The position numbers and the translations under genes were made by a program. This document shows positions 26,625 through 35,239 of a DNA stretch of 44,035 nt, piece after piece. How positions within the stretch are numbered: the stretch's first letter is position 1; each line of letters starts with the position of its first letter. Under the pieces are notes generated by a model. That model ran no database searches. It was not told the origin of the DNA and saw only the letters and a program-made list of their open reading frames with translations. This stretch comes from Hyphomicrobiales bacterium (lineage in GTDB: Bacteria > Pseudomonadota > Alphaproteobacteria > Rhizobiales > Beijerinckiaceae), in the NCBI GenBank assembly GCA_947454055.1, contig CANGIS010000002.1:1-44035 (forward strand), written 5' to 3'.

Positions 26625-26867
26625 ATGAAAGCGCGCGTCACCGTCACCCTTAAAAATGGTGTCCTCGATCCCCAAGGCAAAGCCATTGAAGGCGCGCTGA
26701 AATCCTTTGGCCTTGAGGGCGTCGATAGCATCCGCCAAGGCAAAGTATTCGATGTCGAGCTCTCGCTGACCGATAAGGCCGAGGCTGAAGCATTGCTCAA
26801 GGCCGCCGCCGAAAAGCTTTTGGCGAACACCGTGGTTGAAAATTACCGCGTCGAAATCCTCGGCTAA
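26625..26867 (+). CDS. purS: phosphoribosylformylglycinamidine synthase subunit PurS
   Basis: An 80-residue PurS, the small subunit that joins PurQ and the short PurL in the complex making formylglycinamidine ribonucleotide (fourth step of purine synthesis). It has the family start KARVTVTLKNGVLDPQGKAI, then ALKSFGLEGVDSIRQGKVFD and the terminal ENYRVEIL. Length is normal. It begins 38 bases after argJ and is followed after 12 bases by purQ. purC, which usually precedes it in this group, is absent here. Confidence 0.96.
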   Translation: MKARVTVTLKNGVLDPQGKAIEGALKSFGLEGVDSIRQGKVFDVELSLTDKAEAEALLKAAAEKLLANTVVENYRVEILG

Positions 26868-26879
26868 GGGATTCATGCG

Positions 26880-27575
26880 ATGAAATCAGCCGTTATTACA
26901 TTCCCCGGTTCCAACCGCGAAGGCGACGTGATCCGCGCGCTTCGCCGCGCCACCGGCCATGAACCCGTCTCGATCTGGCATCAGGATATGGATTTGCCGA
27001 AGGGCACCGATCTCGTCGTCCTGCCGGGCGGCTTTTCCTATGGCGATTATCTGCGCTGCGGCGCGATTGCGAGCCGTGCTCCCGTGATGGACGCCGTCCG
27101 CGCCCATGCCGCCAAAGGCGGGTTGGTGCTCGGCATTTGCAACGGCTTCCAGATTTTGGTCGAATCCGGCCTCCTTCCGGGCGTGCTGATGCGCAATGCA
27201 GGGCTGAAATTCATTTGCAAAATGCAGCATTTGAAGGTGGGTCGCACGGACACGTCGTTCACGTCGGCCTATACGGAGGGCCAGATCATCAAAGTCGCGA
27301 TTGCGCATGGCGAAGGCAATTATGTTGCTGATGCGGACACCATCGCCCGTCTCGAAGGTGAAAACCGTGTAGCCTTCCGCTATTGCACGGCTGACGGCGA
27401 CACCAAAGCAGGCAACCCGAACGGTTCGCTGAACGATATCGCCGGCATTTATTCGGAGCGCCTCAACGTGCTCGGCATGATGCCCCACCCCGAAAACCTG
27501 ATCGAGACACTCGTTGGCGGCATTGATGGCCGCGGCCTGTTCGAGAGCCTCTCCGCCTTCCGGGGTGCTGCATAA
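26880..27575 (+). CDS. purQ: phosphoribosylformylglycinamidine synthase subunit PurQ
   Basis: A 231-residue glutaminase subunit that supplies ammonia to PurL. It is a class I glutamine amidotransferase with the nucleophile C87 in [10 protein letters not shown] and the His/Glu pair near the end ([10 protein letters not shown]). The start [14 protein letters not shown] and the [16 protein letters not shown] segment are typical. Its stop overlaps the purL start by one base (TAATG), so translation of the two is coupled and equimolar assembly with PurS and PurL is favoured. Confidence 0.97.
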   Translation: MKSAVITFPGSNREGDVIRALRRATGHEPVSIWHQDMDLPKGTDLVVLPGGFSYGDYLRCGAIASRAPVMDAVRAHAAKGGLVLGICNGFQILVESGLLPGVLMRNAGLKFICKMQHLKVGRTDTSFTSAYTEGQIIKVAIAHGEGNYVADADTIARLEGENRVAFRYCTADGDTKAGNPNGSLNDIAGIYSERLNVLGMMPHPENLIETLVGGIDGRGLFESLSAFRGAA

Positions 27576-29803
27576 TGAAAAATACGCCTGCCATGACCCC
27601 GGAACTGATCGCCCAGCACGGCCTGAAGCCCGATGAATATCAGCGAATCCTTACCCTGATCGGTCGCGAGCCGACTTTGACCGAACTCGGCATTTTCTCG
27701 GCGATGTGGAACGAGCATTGCTCGTATAAATCCTCCCGCCTGCATCTGCGCGGCCTGCCCACCAAAGCGCCTTGGGTCATTCAAGGCCCCGGCGAGAATG
27801 CCGGTGTCATTGATATTGGCGATGGTCTGGCCTGCGTCTTCAAGATGGAGAGCCACAACCACCCGTCCTATATCGAGCCCTATCAGGGCGCGACCACGGG
27901 CGTCGGCGGCATTTTGCGCGATGTGTTCACCATGGGCGCACGCCCGATTGCGACGCTGAACGCGCTGCGGTTCGGATCACCCGATCACCCGAAAACCCGC
28001 CACCTCGTCTCGGGTGTCGTGGCGGGTATTGGCGGTTATGGCAATTCCTTCGGCGTGCCTACCGTTGGCGGGCAAATGGGCTTTCATTCGCGCTATGACG
28101 GCAACATCCTCGTCAACGCGATGGCGGTGGGTATCGCCAAATCCGACGAGATTTTCTACGCCAAGGCAACGGGCGTGGGTAACCCGATCGTCTATCTCGG
28201 CTCGAAAACCGGCCGAGACGGTATCCATGGCGCAACCATGGCCTCGGCCGCCTTTGATGATTCGGCCGACGAGAAGCGCCCGACCGTGCAGGTTGGCGAC
28301 CCCTTCGCTGAAAAGCTCTTGTTAGAGGCCTGCTTGGAGCTGATGAAAACCGGCTCCGTCATCGCCATTCAGGACATGGGCGCGGCGGGGCTAACCTCGT
28401 CAGCGGTCGAGATGGGCGCCAAGGGCGACCTCGGCATTGAGCTCGATCTCGATAAAATCCCGTGCCGCGAAGAGGGCATGACGGCTTACGAGATGATGTT
28501 ATCCGAGAGCCAGGAGCGCATGCTCATGGTGCTCGACCCTGCCAAGGAAAAGCAGGCCGAAGCCATTTTCATTAAATGGGGTCTCGATTTCGCCATTGTC
28601 GGCAAAACAACCGACACGCTGCGCTTTGTGGTCAAACACCAAGGCGAGGTGATGGCCGATCTCCCGATCAAGGAATTGGGTGATGAAGCCCCGCTCTATG
28701 ATCGCCCCTATGTCGAGACGCCGAAGCGTCCGGTGCTGGAAGCGGCAAATATACCGTCGCCGGTTTCCAACCGTGAGGCCCTGCTCAAGCTGATCGGCTC
28801 ACCTGATTTGGCGTCGAAGCGCTGGGTTTGGGAGCAATATGACCATCTGATCCTCGGCAATACCGTGCAGCAACCGGGTGGCGACGCCGCCGTGGTTCGC
28901 GTCGGCGAAGGCCCGCGCGGCTTGGCGCTGACCTCCGATGTCACGCCGCGCTATTGCGATGCGGATCCTTTCGAGGGTGGCAAGCAGGCGGTGGCGGAAG
29001 CCTATCGCAACATCATCGCTGTTGGCGGAACGCCAAAGGCCATTACCGATAACCTCAATTTCGGCAATCCCGAACGTCCGGAATATATGGGCCAACTCGT
29101 CTATTGCATCCGCGGCTTGGGCGAGGCCTGCAAGGTGCTCGATTTCCCCGTCGTCTCCGGCAATGTCTCGCTTTACAACGAAACCAATGGCCGCGGCATT
29201 CTGCCAACCCCCACGATTGGCGGCGTCGGCGTTCTCGATGATGTGGCCAAATCCATGTCGCTAGCGTTCAAGGCGGAAGACGAAGCCGTTATTCTGATCG
29301 GTGAAACCACAGGCTGGCTGGGCTCCTCAAGCTGGTTGGCTGAAATCGCCGGTCGCGAAGAAGGCGCACCACCACCCGTTGATCTCGTGATGGAAAAGCT
29401 GATCGGCGAGCTGGTCCATGGCCTGATCAAGGATGGTCTGGTCACCGCCGTCCATGATTTGTCCGATGGCGGACTGGCCGTTGGCTTGGCCGAAATGGCG
29501 ATGGCGGGCGGTATCGGTGCGACCATTGCGGCGATGCCGTTCGGGCTTCCCGCCCATGCCGAACTCTTCGGCGAGGATCAAGCGCGTTATCTGGCGACCG
29601 TGGGCAGCAAAGACGCGCTCGACGAAATTTCGCGTCGTGTATCGGCCATTGTTGCCACCGGCGAAGCACTCGTTTTGATGACGGTGCTTGGCAAGACAGG
29701 CGGGAAGACGTTGACGCTACCGGGAGAAGCCCCCATATCATTGGCGGAGCTTGAACAAGCGCATGAAAACTGGCTGCCCGCCTATATGGCTGGCGAACTC
29801 TGA
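27575..29803 (+). CDS. purL: phosphoribosylformylglycinamidine synthase subunit PurL
   Basis: A 742-residue short-form PurL, the synthase subunit that uses ATP and ammonia from PurQ. Characteristic blocks are [20 protein letters not shown] (active-site histidine), [53 protein letters not shown] and [18 protein letters not shown]. The amidotransferase domain found in the large enterobacterial enzyme is absent, in keeping with separate purS and purQ upstream. ATG 27575 overlaps the purQ stop. Confidence 0.97.
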   Translation: MKNTPAMTPELIAQHGLKPDEYQRILTLIGREPTLTELGIFSAMWNEHCSYKSSRLHLRGLPTKAPWVIQGPGENAGVIDIGDGLACVFKMESHNHPSYIEPYQGATTGVGGILRDVFTMGARPIATLNALRFGSPDHPKTRHLVSGVVAGIGGYGNSFGVPTVGGQMGFHSRYDGNILVNAMAVGIAKSDEIFYAKATGVGNPIVYLGSKTGRDGIHGATMASAAFDDSADEKRPTVQVGDPFAEKLLLEACLELMKTGSVIAIQDMGAAGLTSSAVEMGAKGDLGIELDLDKIPCREEGMTAYEMMLSESQERMLMVLDPAKEKQAEAIFIKWGLDFAIVGKTTDTLRFVVKHQGEVMADLPIKELGDEAPLYDRPYVETPKRPVLEAANIPSPVSNREALLKLIGSPDLASKRWVWEQYDHLILGNTVQQPGGDAAVVRVGEGPRGLALTSDVTPRYCDADPFEGGKQAVAEAYRNIIAVGGTPKAITDNLNFGNPERPEYMGQLVYCIRGLGEACKVLDFPVVSGNVSLYNETNGRGILPTPTIGGVGVLDDVAKSMSLAFKAEDEAVILIGETTGWLGSSSWLAEIAGREEGAPPPVDLVMEKLIGELVHGLIKDGLVTAVHDLSDGGLAVGLAEMAMAGGIGATIAAMPFGLPAHAELFGEDQARYLATVGSKDALDEISRRVSAIVATGEALVLMTVLGKTGGKTLTLPGEAPISLAELEQAHENWLPAYMAGEL

Positions 29804-29818
29804 CAGGAATTCAATACG

Positions 29819-30055
29819 ATGGCGATGAAAGCCGCTGATATCGAGAGCATGATCAAAACGGCATTTCCGGACGCCGTGATCGAGATCAAGGATTTGGCCG
29901 GCGACGGCGACCATTACGCGGCTACCGTTGTATCCGAAGCGTTCCGTGGCAAAACCCGCGTTGCCCAGCACCAGATGGTCTATGCCGCGCTTCAGGGCAA
30001 TATGGGAGGCGTTCTGCATGCTTTGGCGCTAACCACCTCCGCGCCAGCGATTTGA
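29819..30055 (+). CDS. BolA family protein
   Basis: A 78-residue BolA protein of the class that works with monothiol glutaredoxin in iron-sulfur and iron handling. It has the core ADIESMIKTAFPDAVIEIKD, the DHYAATVVSEAFRGKTRVAQ loop and VYAALQGNMGGVLHALAL. The conserved H near residue 26 (GDHY) is a known cluster ligand region in BolA-Grx complexes. It starts 15 bases after purL. Its usual partner grxD is downstream but separated by a DUF29 gene. Confidence 0.93.
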   Translation: MAMKAADIESMIKTAFPDAVIEIKDLAGDGDHYAATVVSEAFRGKTRVAQHQMVYAALQGNMGGVLHALALTTSAPAI

Positions 30056-30064
30056 GGGCGATGA

Positions 30065-30562
30065 ATGGGCAAACTTGCTGCCTATAATACCGACATCGTA
30101 GCCTGGGCGGACGAACAAGCCGCCCTCTTACGCGATGCCTCGCGCCATTCCTCGGTGGCCTCGAACCGGATTGATTGGGAGAATATTGCTGAGGAAATTG
30201 AAACCGTGGGACGATCAGAAACGCGAGCGGTTACCAGCGCAATACGTCTTATTTTCGTGCATCTGATAAAGCTTACAGCGCTGCCCGCTTCGCCATCCTC
30301 CACGCATTGGCGGGCCCAGATTGTGACATGGCTCGGCGATATTCGCGAGGATTGCACGCCATCCATGACAGGCAAAATTGATTGCCAAGCGCTTTGGCAA
30401 CGGGCCATCAAAGAAGCATCCATCGTTTTATCCGATAACCCGGTCGCTCGGATAGAAGACCTCACCCGGGATTGTCCCTTCAAACTTGACGATCTTCTTG
30501 ATGAACACTTTAACCCTGCCGACGCCGTTGACACTTTGACGACGAAGGACAATTTGGCATAA
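30065..30562 (+). CDS. DUF29 domain-containing protein
   Basis: A 165-residue protein of the DUF29 family, recognised from YNTDIVAWADEQAALLRDAS, the RIDWENIAEEIETVGRSETR block and HWRAQIVTWLGDIREDCTPS. The function of DUF29 is unknown; the family is especially common in cyanobacteria and scattered in proteobacteria, often mobile. GAGGG seven bases before ATG 30065 supports the start (the ATG at 30061 runs into a stop). It lies nine bases after bolA and 57 before grxD, separating a pair that is normally adjacent. It shows no membrane segment or signal peptide. Confidence 0.88.
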   Translation: MGKLAAYNTDIVAWADEQAALLRDASRHSSVASNRIDWENIAEEIETVGRSETRAVTSAIRLIFVHLIKLTALPASPSSTHWRAQIVTWLGDIREDCTPSMTGKIDCQALWQRAIKEASIVLSDNPVARIEDLTRDCPFKLDDLLDEHFNPADAVDTLTTKDNLA

Positions 30563-30619
30563 GCCTAATTCCACCGTGAACACGCCGCGCCTTGAACGCG
30601 GATAAAGAGGACCCACGCG

Positions 30620-30958
30620 ATGAGCGCTCAAGACACGATCAAATCCGAAATCACTTCCAACGACGTCGTCCTGTTCATGAAGGGCACACATGAATTCCCG
30701 ATGTGCGGCTTTTCCGGTCAGGTTGTTCAAATCCTCGACTATGTCGGCGTGAAGTTCAAAGGCATCAACGTGCTCGACGACGCCGATCTGCGTCAGGGCA
30801 TCAAGGATTACGCCAATTGGCCAACCATTCCGCAGCTCTATGTGAAGGGCGAATTCATCGGCGGCTGCGACATTGTGCGTGAAATGTTCCAGTCGGGCGA
30901 GCTCGTGACGCATTTGAACGAGCACGGCATTGCGGCCGCGATGCCGGCGAAGGCCTGA
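30620..30958 (+). CDS. grxD: Grx4 family monothiol glutaredoxin
   Basis: A 112-residue monothiol glutaredoxin that carries or inserts [2Fe-2S] clusters, often as a complex with BolA. The CGFS active site is C29 in FPMCGFSGQ, and the glutathione-binding TIPQLYVKGEFIGGCDI and the tail segments are intact. GAGGA nine bases before ATG 30620 is a good ribosome binding site. A short CCGCG/CGCGG hairpin lies just upstream (30584-30602). The gene ends the pur-bolA run and is followed by an intrinsic terminator. Confidence 0.96.
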   Translation: MSAQDTIKSEITSNDVVLFMKGTHEFPMCGFSGQVVQILDYVGVKFKGINVLDDADLRQGIKDYANWPTIPQLYVKGEFIGGCDIVREMFQSGELVTHLNEHGIAAAMPAKA

Positions 30959-30986
30959 CCTTAACGCCCTTTCTCGAACCAATCTC

Positions 30987-31037
30987 AAGGCTCGCAGGAT
31001 GCACTGTTTTGGTGTATTCTGCGGGCCTTGTTGTTTT
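30987..31037 (+). terminator. intrinsic terminator after grxD
   Basis: AAGGCTCGCAGGATGCAC pairs with GTGTATTCTGCGGGCCTT across a short loop (TGTTTTG), with only two or three mismatches in an 18-base stem, and is followed by GTTGTTTT. It begins 29 bases after the grxD stop and closes the purSQL-bolA-grxD run, separating it from the toxin-antitoxin pair. Confidence 0.85.
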
Positions 31038-31065
31038 GAGGATTGCTCGCTGAGGAGATTGTCCG

Positions 31066-31323
31066 ATGACGGCCACAGCCATGAAGAAGCCACCGCCCTA
31101 TGGCGCCATTGCGCTTCGCAAGGATATAATTGGCGAGCTCGATAAACTGGCAGCCAAGCTAGGACTCAGTCGGGATGAGCTGGCTGAGAATATCCTTATA
31201 ACCGCTATGGAAGATCTTGATGATCAGCTATCGGCGGATGAGGCGATGAAAGAGTGGAATGCGTCGGGCCAGGAGACCGTATCTCTCGAAGATATAGAAA
31301 AAAGCCTTGGCTTGGACCGTTGA
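31066..31323 (+). CDS. antitoxin of a RelE-type toxin-antitoxin pair
   Basis: An 85-residue protein with a short ribbon-helix-helix-like N-terminal part (YGAIALRKDIIGELDKLAAK, then LGLSRDELAENILITAM) and an acidic C-terminal tail (DAMKEWN, LEDIEKSLGLDR) that would wrap the toxin. It should bind its own promoter and neutralise the toxin encoded next. GAGGAG eight bases before ATG 31066 fits the start. The base composition is less GC-rich than in the flanking genes, in line with a mobile module. I infer the role from its structure and from the toxin that follows. Confidence 0.82.
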   Translation: MTATAMKKPPPYGAIALRKDIIGELDKLAAKLGLSRDELAENILITAMEDLDDQLSADEAMKEWNASGQETVSLEDIEKSLGLDR

Positions 31324-31573
31324 ATTTTCAAAACCCGCCGATAAGGACCTTCGAAAATTACCCCGGACAGAGCAGGTTCGCATCGTTAAATTTCTCCGTG
31401 AGCGTGTCCTGTCGTTACCGGACCCACGTTTGATCGGACAGGCGCTTCACGGGGATTTGGCTGGCAGATGGCGTTACCGTGTTGGCGATTACCGTCTCAT
31501 TTGCACGATTGAAGATCACAAAATGGTGATCCTCGTTATCGAAATCGGCCATCGCAGCGATATTTATCGCTGA
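31307..31573 (+). CDS. RelE/ParE family toxin
   Basis: An 88-residue RelE-superfamily protein: WTVEFSKPADKDLRKLPRTE opens the fold, and GRWRYRVGDYRLICTIEDHK and EIGHRSDIYR carry the basic and aromatic residues that in RelE cut ribosome-bound mRNA (an arginine in the RYRVGDYR strand, the tyrosine in the last motif). It is likely a translation-dependent endoribonuclease. It starts at TTG 31307, 17 bases inside the antitoxin gene, a coupling that keeps toxin output below antitoxin. Its stop abuts the stop of the convergent tlpA gene with no base between. Confidence 0.88.
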   Translation: MAWTVEFSKPADKDLRKLPRTEQVRIVKFLRERVLSLPDPRLIGQALHGDLAGRWRYRVGDYRLICTIEDHKMVILVIEIGHRSDIYR

Positions 31574-32227
31574 TTACCTGCCCACCGCCGCTTTAATCAA
31601 CGCCACCGCCTCGGCGCCAGACCACTCCGCAGGCCCCGACATTTCGGCCAACAAACAGCCCTTCCCGTCAATCAGAAGCGTCGTCGGCAAGCCGGTCAAA
31701 AGTGCCTCTTTGCGTAATTTTTGAAACGCATTGCCCGGTTGATCGGTGTAGAGCGGCAAGGCGGAAATCTGGTTGTCCTTCAACCAGACCGGCACTTTTT
31801 CCACATTGCGCGTGTCCATATTGAGCGCGACGACAGTGAAATCCGGTCCGCCACGTTCGGCTTGTAACCGATCCAGCGCCGGCATTTCGGTGCGGCACGG
31901 CACACACCAGGTCGCCCAGAGGTTGAATAGCACGGTACGGCCCTTGAAATCGGCCAGCGTCATCGGCCCCTTCGGCCCTTCAAAGGCCAGCTCCGGCATC
32001 GGGCGTGGGTTCATAAGCGGCTTTAAGCCAGCGACTTCGCCCTTGGCCAATGGCGCCAATGCCAAGGATTTTTGCACGGAGTCGCGACATTCTCCTGCCA
32101 CCTGATTGCCCGCGCCCCCTGCTTTCCCGTATAGGACGAAAGCAAGCACCGCTATTCCAAGCACAACCAGCGCGGCCAAAGCTGCGATGGATCGTTTCGA
32201 GTAGAACGGGCGAGCAGGCATCGGCAT
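31574..32227 (-). CDS. tlpA: TlpA family thiol:disulfide interchange protein
   Basis: A 217-residue membrane-anchored thioredoxin. One N-terminal membrane segment (about residues 14-33, IAALAALVVLGIAVLAFVLY) is followed by a periplasmic thioredoxin fold with the active site WATWCVPC and the cis-proline LLTGLPTTLLIDGKG. TlpA proteins keep copper-centre or cytochrome cysteines reduced for oxidase assembly. The start is taken at the ATG at 32227 (MPMPARPFYSK); the frame could begin at 32266, but that would run into argH. It is divergent from argH with only 31 bases between start codons, as in other Hyphomicrobiales. Confidence 0.9.
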   Translation of the reverse strand: MPMPARPFYSKRSIAALAALVVLGIAVLAFVLYGKAGGAGNQVAGECRDSVQKSLALAPLAKGEVAGLKPLMNPRPMPELAFEGPKGPMTLADFKGRTVLFNLWATWCVPCRTEMPALDRLQAERGGPDFTVVALNMDTRNVEKVPVWLKDNQISALPLYTDQPGNAFQKLRKEALLTGLPTTLLIDGKGCLLAEMSGPAEWSGAEAVALIKAAVGR

Positions 32228-32258
32228 GATCCGTTGAATGAAAGAAAGAGCGAAGACG

Positions 32259-33650
32259 ATGAGCAATCAGATGTGGGGTGGTCGGTTCTTATCAGGTCCT
32301 GACGCGATCATGGAAGATATCAACGCCTCGATTGAATTCGACAAGGCCTTGTGGCGGCAAGATATTGCAGGTTCGCGCGCCCATGTCGCTATGCTCGCCA
32401 AACAGGGTATTGTCGAGACCGCCGACGCCGCAGCCATCGCGAAGGGGCTTGATGCGGTGGAAGCCGAAATTGCCTCCGGCAGCTTCACCTTTTCCCGCGC
32501 GCTGGAAGACATTCACATGAATGTCGAATCGCGCCTTGCCGAAATCGTTGGGCCTGCCGCTGGCCGTCTCCACACCGCGCGCTCGCGCAACGATCAGGTC
32601 GCCACCGATATGCGGCTCTGGGTGCGCGATACGCTCGATGCGCTCGATGCCCAAATGGCGGATCTGCAATCCGCTCTTGCCGAGAAGGCACTCGAATTTG
32701 CCGGCGCCGTCATGCCGGGCTTCACGCATTTACAATCCGCCCAACCCGTCACCTTCGGCCATCACCTCTTGGCCTATGTCGAAATGCTGGGTCGCGACCG
32801 TGGCCGCGTCAAAGATGCCCGCAAGCGGATGAATGAGAATCCGCTTGGCGCAGCAGCGCTTGCCGGCACATCCTTCCCGATCGACCGGCACATGACGGCA
32901 AGCCTGCTCGGCTTTGATCGCCCCACCGCCAATTCGCTCGACAGCGTCTCGGATCGCGATTTTGCACTCGAAGCCCTTTCGGCTGCGTCCATCTGTGCCA
33001 TGCATCTGTCGCGCTTTGCCGAGGAAATCGTCATCTGGACAACCCCGCAATTCGGCCTCGTGGCGCTATCGGATAAATTCACCACCGGCTCGTCGATCAT
33101 GCCGCAAAAGCGCAATCCCGATGCCGCCGAACTGGTGCGCGCCAAATCCGGCCGCATCATCGGGTCGCTGACGGCGCTTCTCATCGTGATGAAGGGCCTT
33201 CCGCTCACCTACGCCAAAGACATGCAGGAAGACAAAGAAGGCACGTTCGACGCCTTGCATTCGCTCTCGCTGTGTCTTGCCGCGATGTCCGGCATGGTGC
33301 GCGATATGACGCCCGATACCAAAGCGATGAAAAAGGCCGCAGGTTCCGGTTACGCCACTGCCACCGACCTTGCCGATTGGCTCGTCCGCACGCTCAAAAT
33401 GCCCTTCCGAAACGCGCATCATGTGACGGGCCGCATAGTGGGGCTAGCCTCTGACAAAAAGATCGGGCTTGAAAAACTGACGCTCGAAGAAATGCAGTCG
33501 GTTGAGCCCAAGATTACCGCCGATGTGTTCGCGGTGCTGGGGGTCGATAAATCGGTCAAAAGCCGCACGAGTTTCGGCGGGACGGCACCTTCCAATGTTC
33601 GCCGCGAGGCCAAACGCTGGATCGCCAAACTGGCGCGCGAGAAGCGCTGA
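32259..33650 (+). CDS. argH: argininosuccinate lyase
   Basis: A 463-residue argininosuccinate lyase, which splits argininosuccinate into arginine and fumarate in the last step of arginine synthesis. Hallmarks are [20 protein letters not shown], the [20 protein letters not shown] block, [20 protein letters not shown] and the superfamily signature [16 protein letters not shown] (about residues 277-292, catalytic serine within). I start at ATG 32259 ([10 protein letters not shown]), the family start; the frame extends seven codons further up to 32238. It begins a run with lptM, lysA and the TIGR02302 gene. Confidence 0.96.
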   Translation: MSNQMWGGRFLSGPDAIMEDINASIEFDKALWRQDIAGSRAHVAMLAKQGIVETADAAAIAKGLDAVEAEIASGSFTFSRALEDIHMNVESRLAEIVGPAAGRLHTARSRNDQVATDMRLWVRDTLDALDAQMADLQSALAEKALEFAGAVMPGFTHLQSAQPVTFGHHLLAYVEMLGRDRGRVKDARKRMNENPLGAAALAGTSFPIDRHMTASLLGFDRPTANSLDSVSDRDFALEALSAASICAMHLSRFAEEIVIWTTPQFGLVALSDKFTTGSSIMPQKRNPDAAELVRAKSGRIIGSLTALLIVMKGLPLTYAKDMQEDKEGTFDALHSLSLCLAAMSGMVRDMTPDTKAMKKAAGSGYATATDLADWLVRTLKMPFRNAHHVTGRIVGLASDKKIGLEKLTLEEMQSVEPKITADVFAVLGVDKSVKSRTSFGGTAPSNVRREAKRWIAKLAREKR

Positions 33651-33713
33651 TCTTCGCCTTTCGCACGACACCAAATTAGGGCTATGATAACCGGACCTTT
33701 TGGAGATTACCCT

Positions 33714-33944
33714 TTGCGCCTCGCTTGCTTGAAAACGTCCGCACTCGCCCTCATGCTAGCGCTCGCAGTGGCGGGTTGTGGTCGTAAGGGTCCGCTTGAG
33801 GCACCATCCACGGCCGTTCCAGTCTCCGAGGCTGTCAAGCCTGAGGATAAAGTGGCCATCACACCGCTGCCCAAGCGGTCGGTACCGGCCGCGCCGCAAC
33901 AGGAAGTGCCCAAAAAGCCCTTCTTCCTTGATTTTCTCCTCTGA
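33714..33944 (+). CDS. lptM: small lipoprotein LptM (YifL-like)
   Basis: A 76-residue lipoprotein. The signal MRLACLKTSALALMLALAVA ends at a lipobox cysteine in AVAGC, followed by GRKGPLEAP, the signature of the LptM/YifL family; E. coli LptM promotes oxidative maturation of the LPS translocon LptDE. I start it at TTG 33714, eight bases after GGAG, because this gives a normal lipoprotein signal; the ATG at 33684 would add ten residues before it. Its tail is Pro-rich (TPLPKRSVPAAPQQ). It lies between argH and lysA as in most relatives. Confidence 0.85.
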   Translation: MRLACLKTSALALMLALAVAGCGRKGPLEAPSTAVPVSEAVKPEDKVAITPLPKRSVPAAPQQEVPKKPFFLDFLL

Positions 33945-33962
33945 CGCTCAAAGAGCCGTTTC

Positions 33963-35228
33963 ATGACATCTTTCTCGTATCAAAGCGGTATTTTTCATGC
34001 CGAACAGGTCGACCTGCGCTCCGTCGCCGCGTCGGTTGACACGCCGTTTTATTGCTATTCAACCGCCGAGCTCGAGAAAAACTACCGTGTCTTTGCCGGT
34101 GCTTTCGCCGATGTCGATGCGATGGTGTGCTACGCGATGAAGGCCAATTCAAATCAGGCCGTCCTTAAGACCTTTGCCAAGCTCGGCGCAGGCATGGATG
34201 TTGTCTCCGAGGGCGAACTGCGTCGTGCCCGCGCGGCGGGCGTTTCGGGATCGAAAATCACCTTTTCGGGCGTCGGCAAAACCGACCGCGAAATCGCCTA
34301 TGCGCTCGACGAGCATATCCATGGCTTCAATGTCGAATCTGAGCCGGAACTGCACCGCATTTCGGCCTTAGCCACCGCCAAAGGCTTGACCGCCAAGATC
34401 GCGCTTCGCGTCAATCCCGATGTCGATGCCAAAACGCATGCCAAAATCTCGACCGGCAAAAGCGAGAACAAGTTCGGCGTGCCGATTTCGCGCGCACGCG
34501 AGGTCTATCACGAAGCCGCCCGCCTGCCCGGTGTCGCGGTTTCGGGTGTGGATATGCATATCGGCAGTCAAATCACGGATTTGCAGCCCTTTGACGATGC
34601 CTTCTCGCTGCTTGCCGATTTTGTCAGCCAGTTGCGGGCCGACGGTCATGTCATCGACCATCTCGATCTTGGTGGTGGGCTTGGCGTGCAATACCGGCCG
34701 GACAACTCCCCCCCGCCGCATCCCGACCTTTATGCCGCTGTCATCAAAAAGCGGCTTGGCCATTTGGGCGCGAAACTGGTGCTGGAACCCGGCCGTTTGC
34801 TGGTCGCCAATGCCGGTATTCTGGTGACCAAAATCGTCTATATGAAGTCCGGTGAAGGCAAGAGCTTCGTCATTGTCGATGCGGCCATGAATGATCTTAT
34901 TCGTCCCACGCTGTATGAAGCCTTCCACGACATCAAACCGGTCAACGAGCCCACCCCGAACCAGCCTTGGATGGTGGCCGATGTGGTAGGTCCTGTCTGT
35001 GAATCGGGCGATTATCTGGCGCTAGGCCGTGATTTGCCGGTCCAGCAGGCGGGCGATCTTTTGGCGGTGCTCTCTGCGGGTGCCTATGGGGCGGTTCAGG
35101 CCGGCACATACAACACGCGGCCCTTGATTGCCGAAGTTCTGGTCAAGGGCCACGACTTCTCGGTTATCCGCCCACGCCAAAGCTATGAGGAACTGATTGG
35201 ACTCGATCATCTCCCCGACTGGTTGTAG
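33963..35228 (+). CDS. lysA: diaminopimelate decarboxylase
   Basis: A 421-residue PLP-dependent enzyme that converts meso-diaminopimelate to lysine; meso-diaminopimelate is also the peptidoglycan crosslinking residue. The PLP lysine is in VCYAMKANSN, and VVSEGELRRARAAG, MHIGSQITD, LDLGGGLGVQY, LEPGRLLVANAG and VGPVCESGD (the active-site cysteine across the dimer) are all present. ATG 33963 starts 18 bases after lptM. The gene is followed after a few bases by the TIGR02302 gene, suggesting one transcript. Confidence 0.97.
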   Translation: MTSFSYQSGIFHAEQVDLRSVAASVDTPFYCYSTAELEKNYRVFAGAFADVDAMVCYAMKANSNQAVLKTFAKLGAGMDVVSEGELRRARAAGVSGSKITFSGVGKTDREIAYALDEHIHGFNVESEPELHRISALATAKGLTAKIALRVNPDVDAKTHAKISTGKSENKFGVPISRAREVYHEAARLPGVAVSGVDMHIGSQITDLQPFDDAFSLLADFVSQLRADGHVIDHLDLGGGLGVQYRPDNSPPPHPDLYAAVIKKRLGHLGAKLVLEPGRLLVANAGILVTKIVYMKSGEGKSFVIVDAAMNDLIRPTLYEAFHDIKPVNEPTPNQPWMVADVVGPVCESGDYLALGRDLPVQQAGDLLAVLSAGAYGAVQAGTYNTRPLIAEVLVKGHDFSVIRPRQSYEELIGLDHLPDWL

Positions 35229-35239
35229 TCTTGGCCTCG

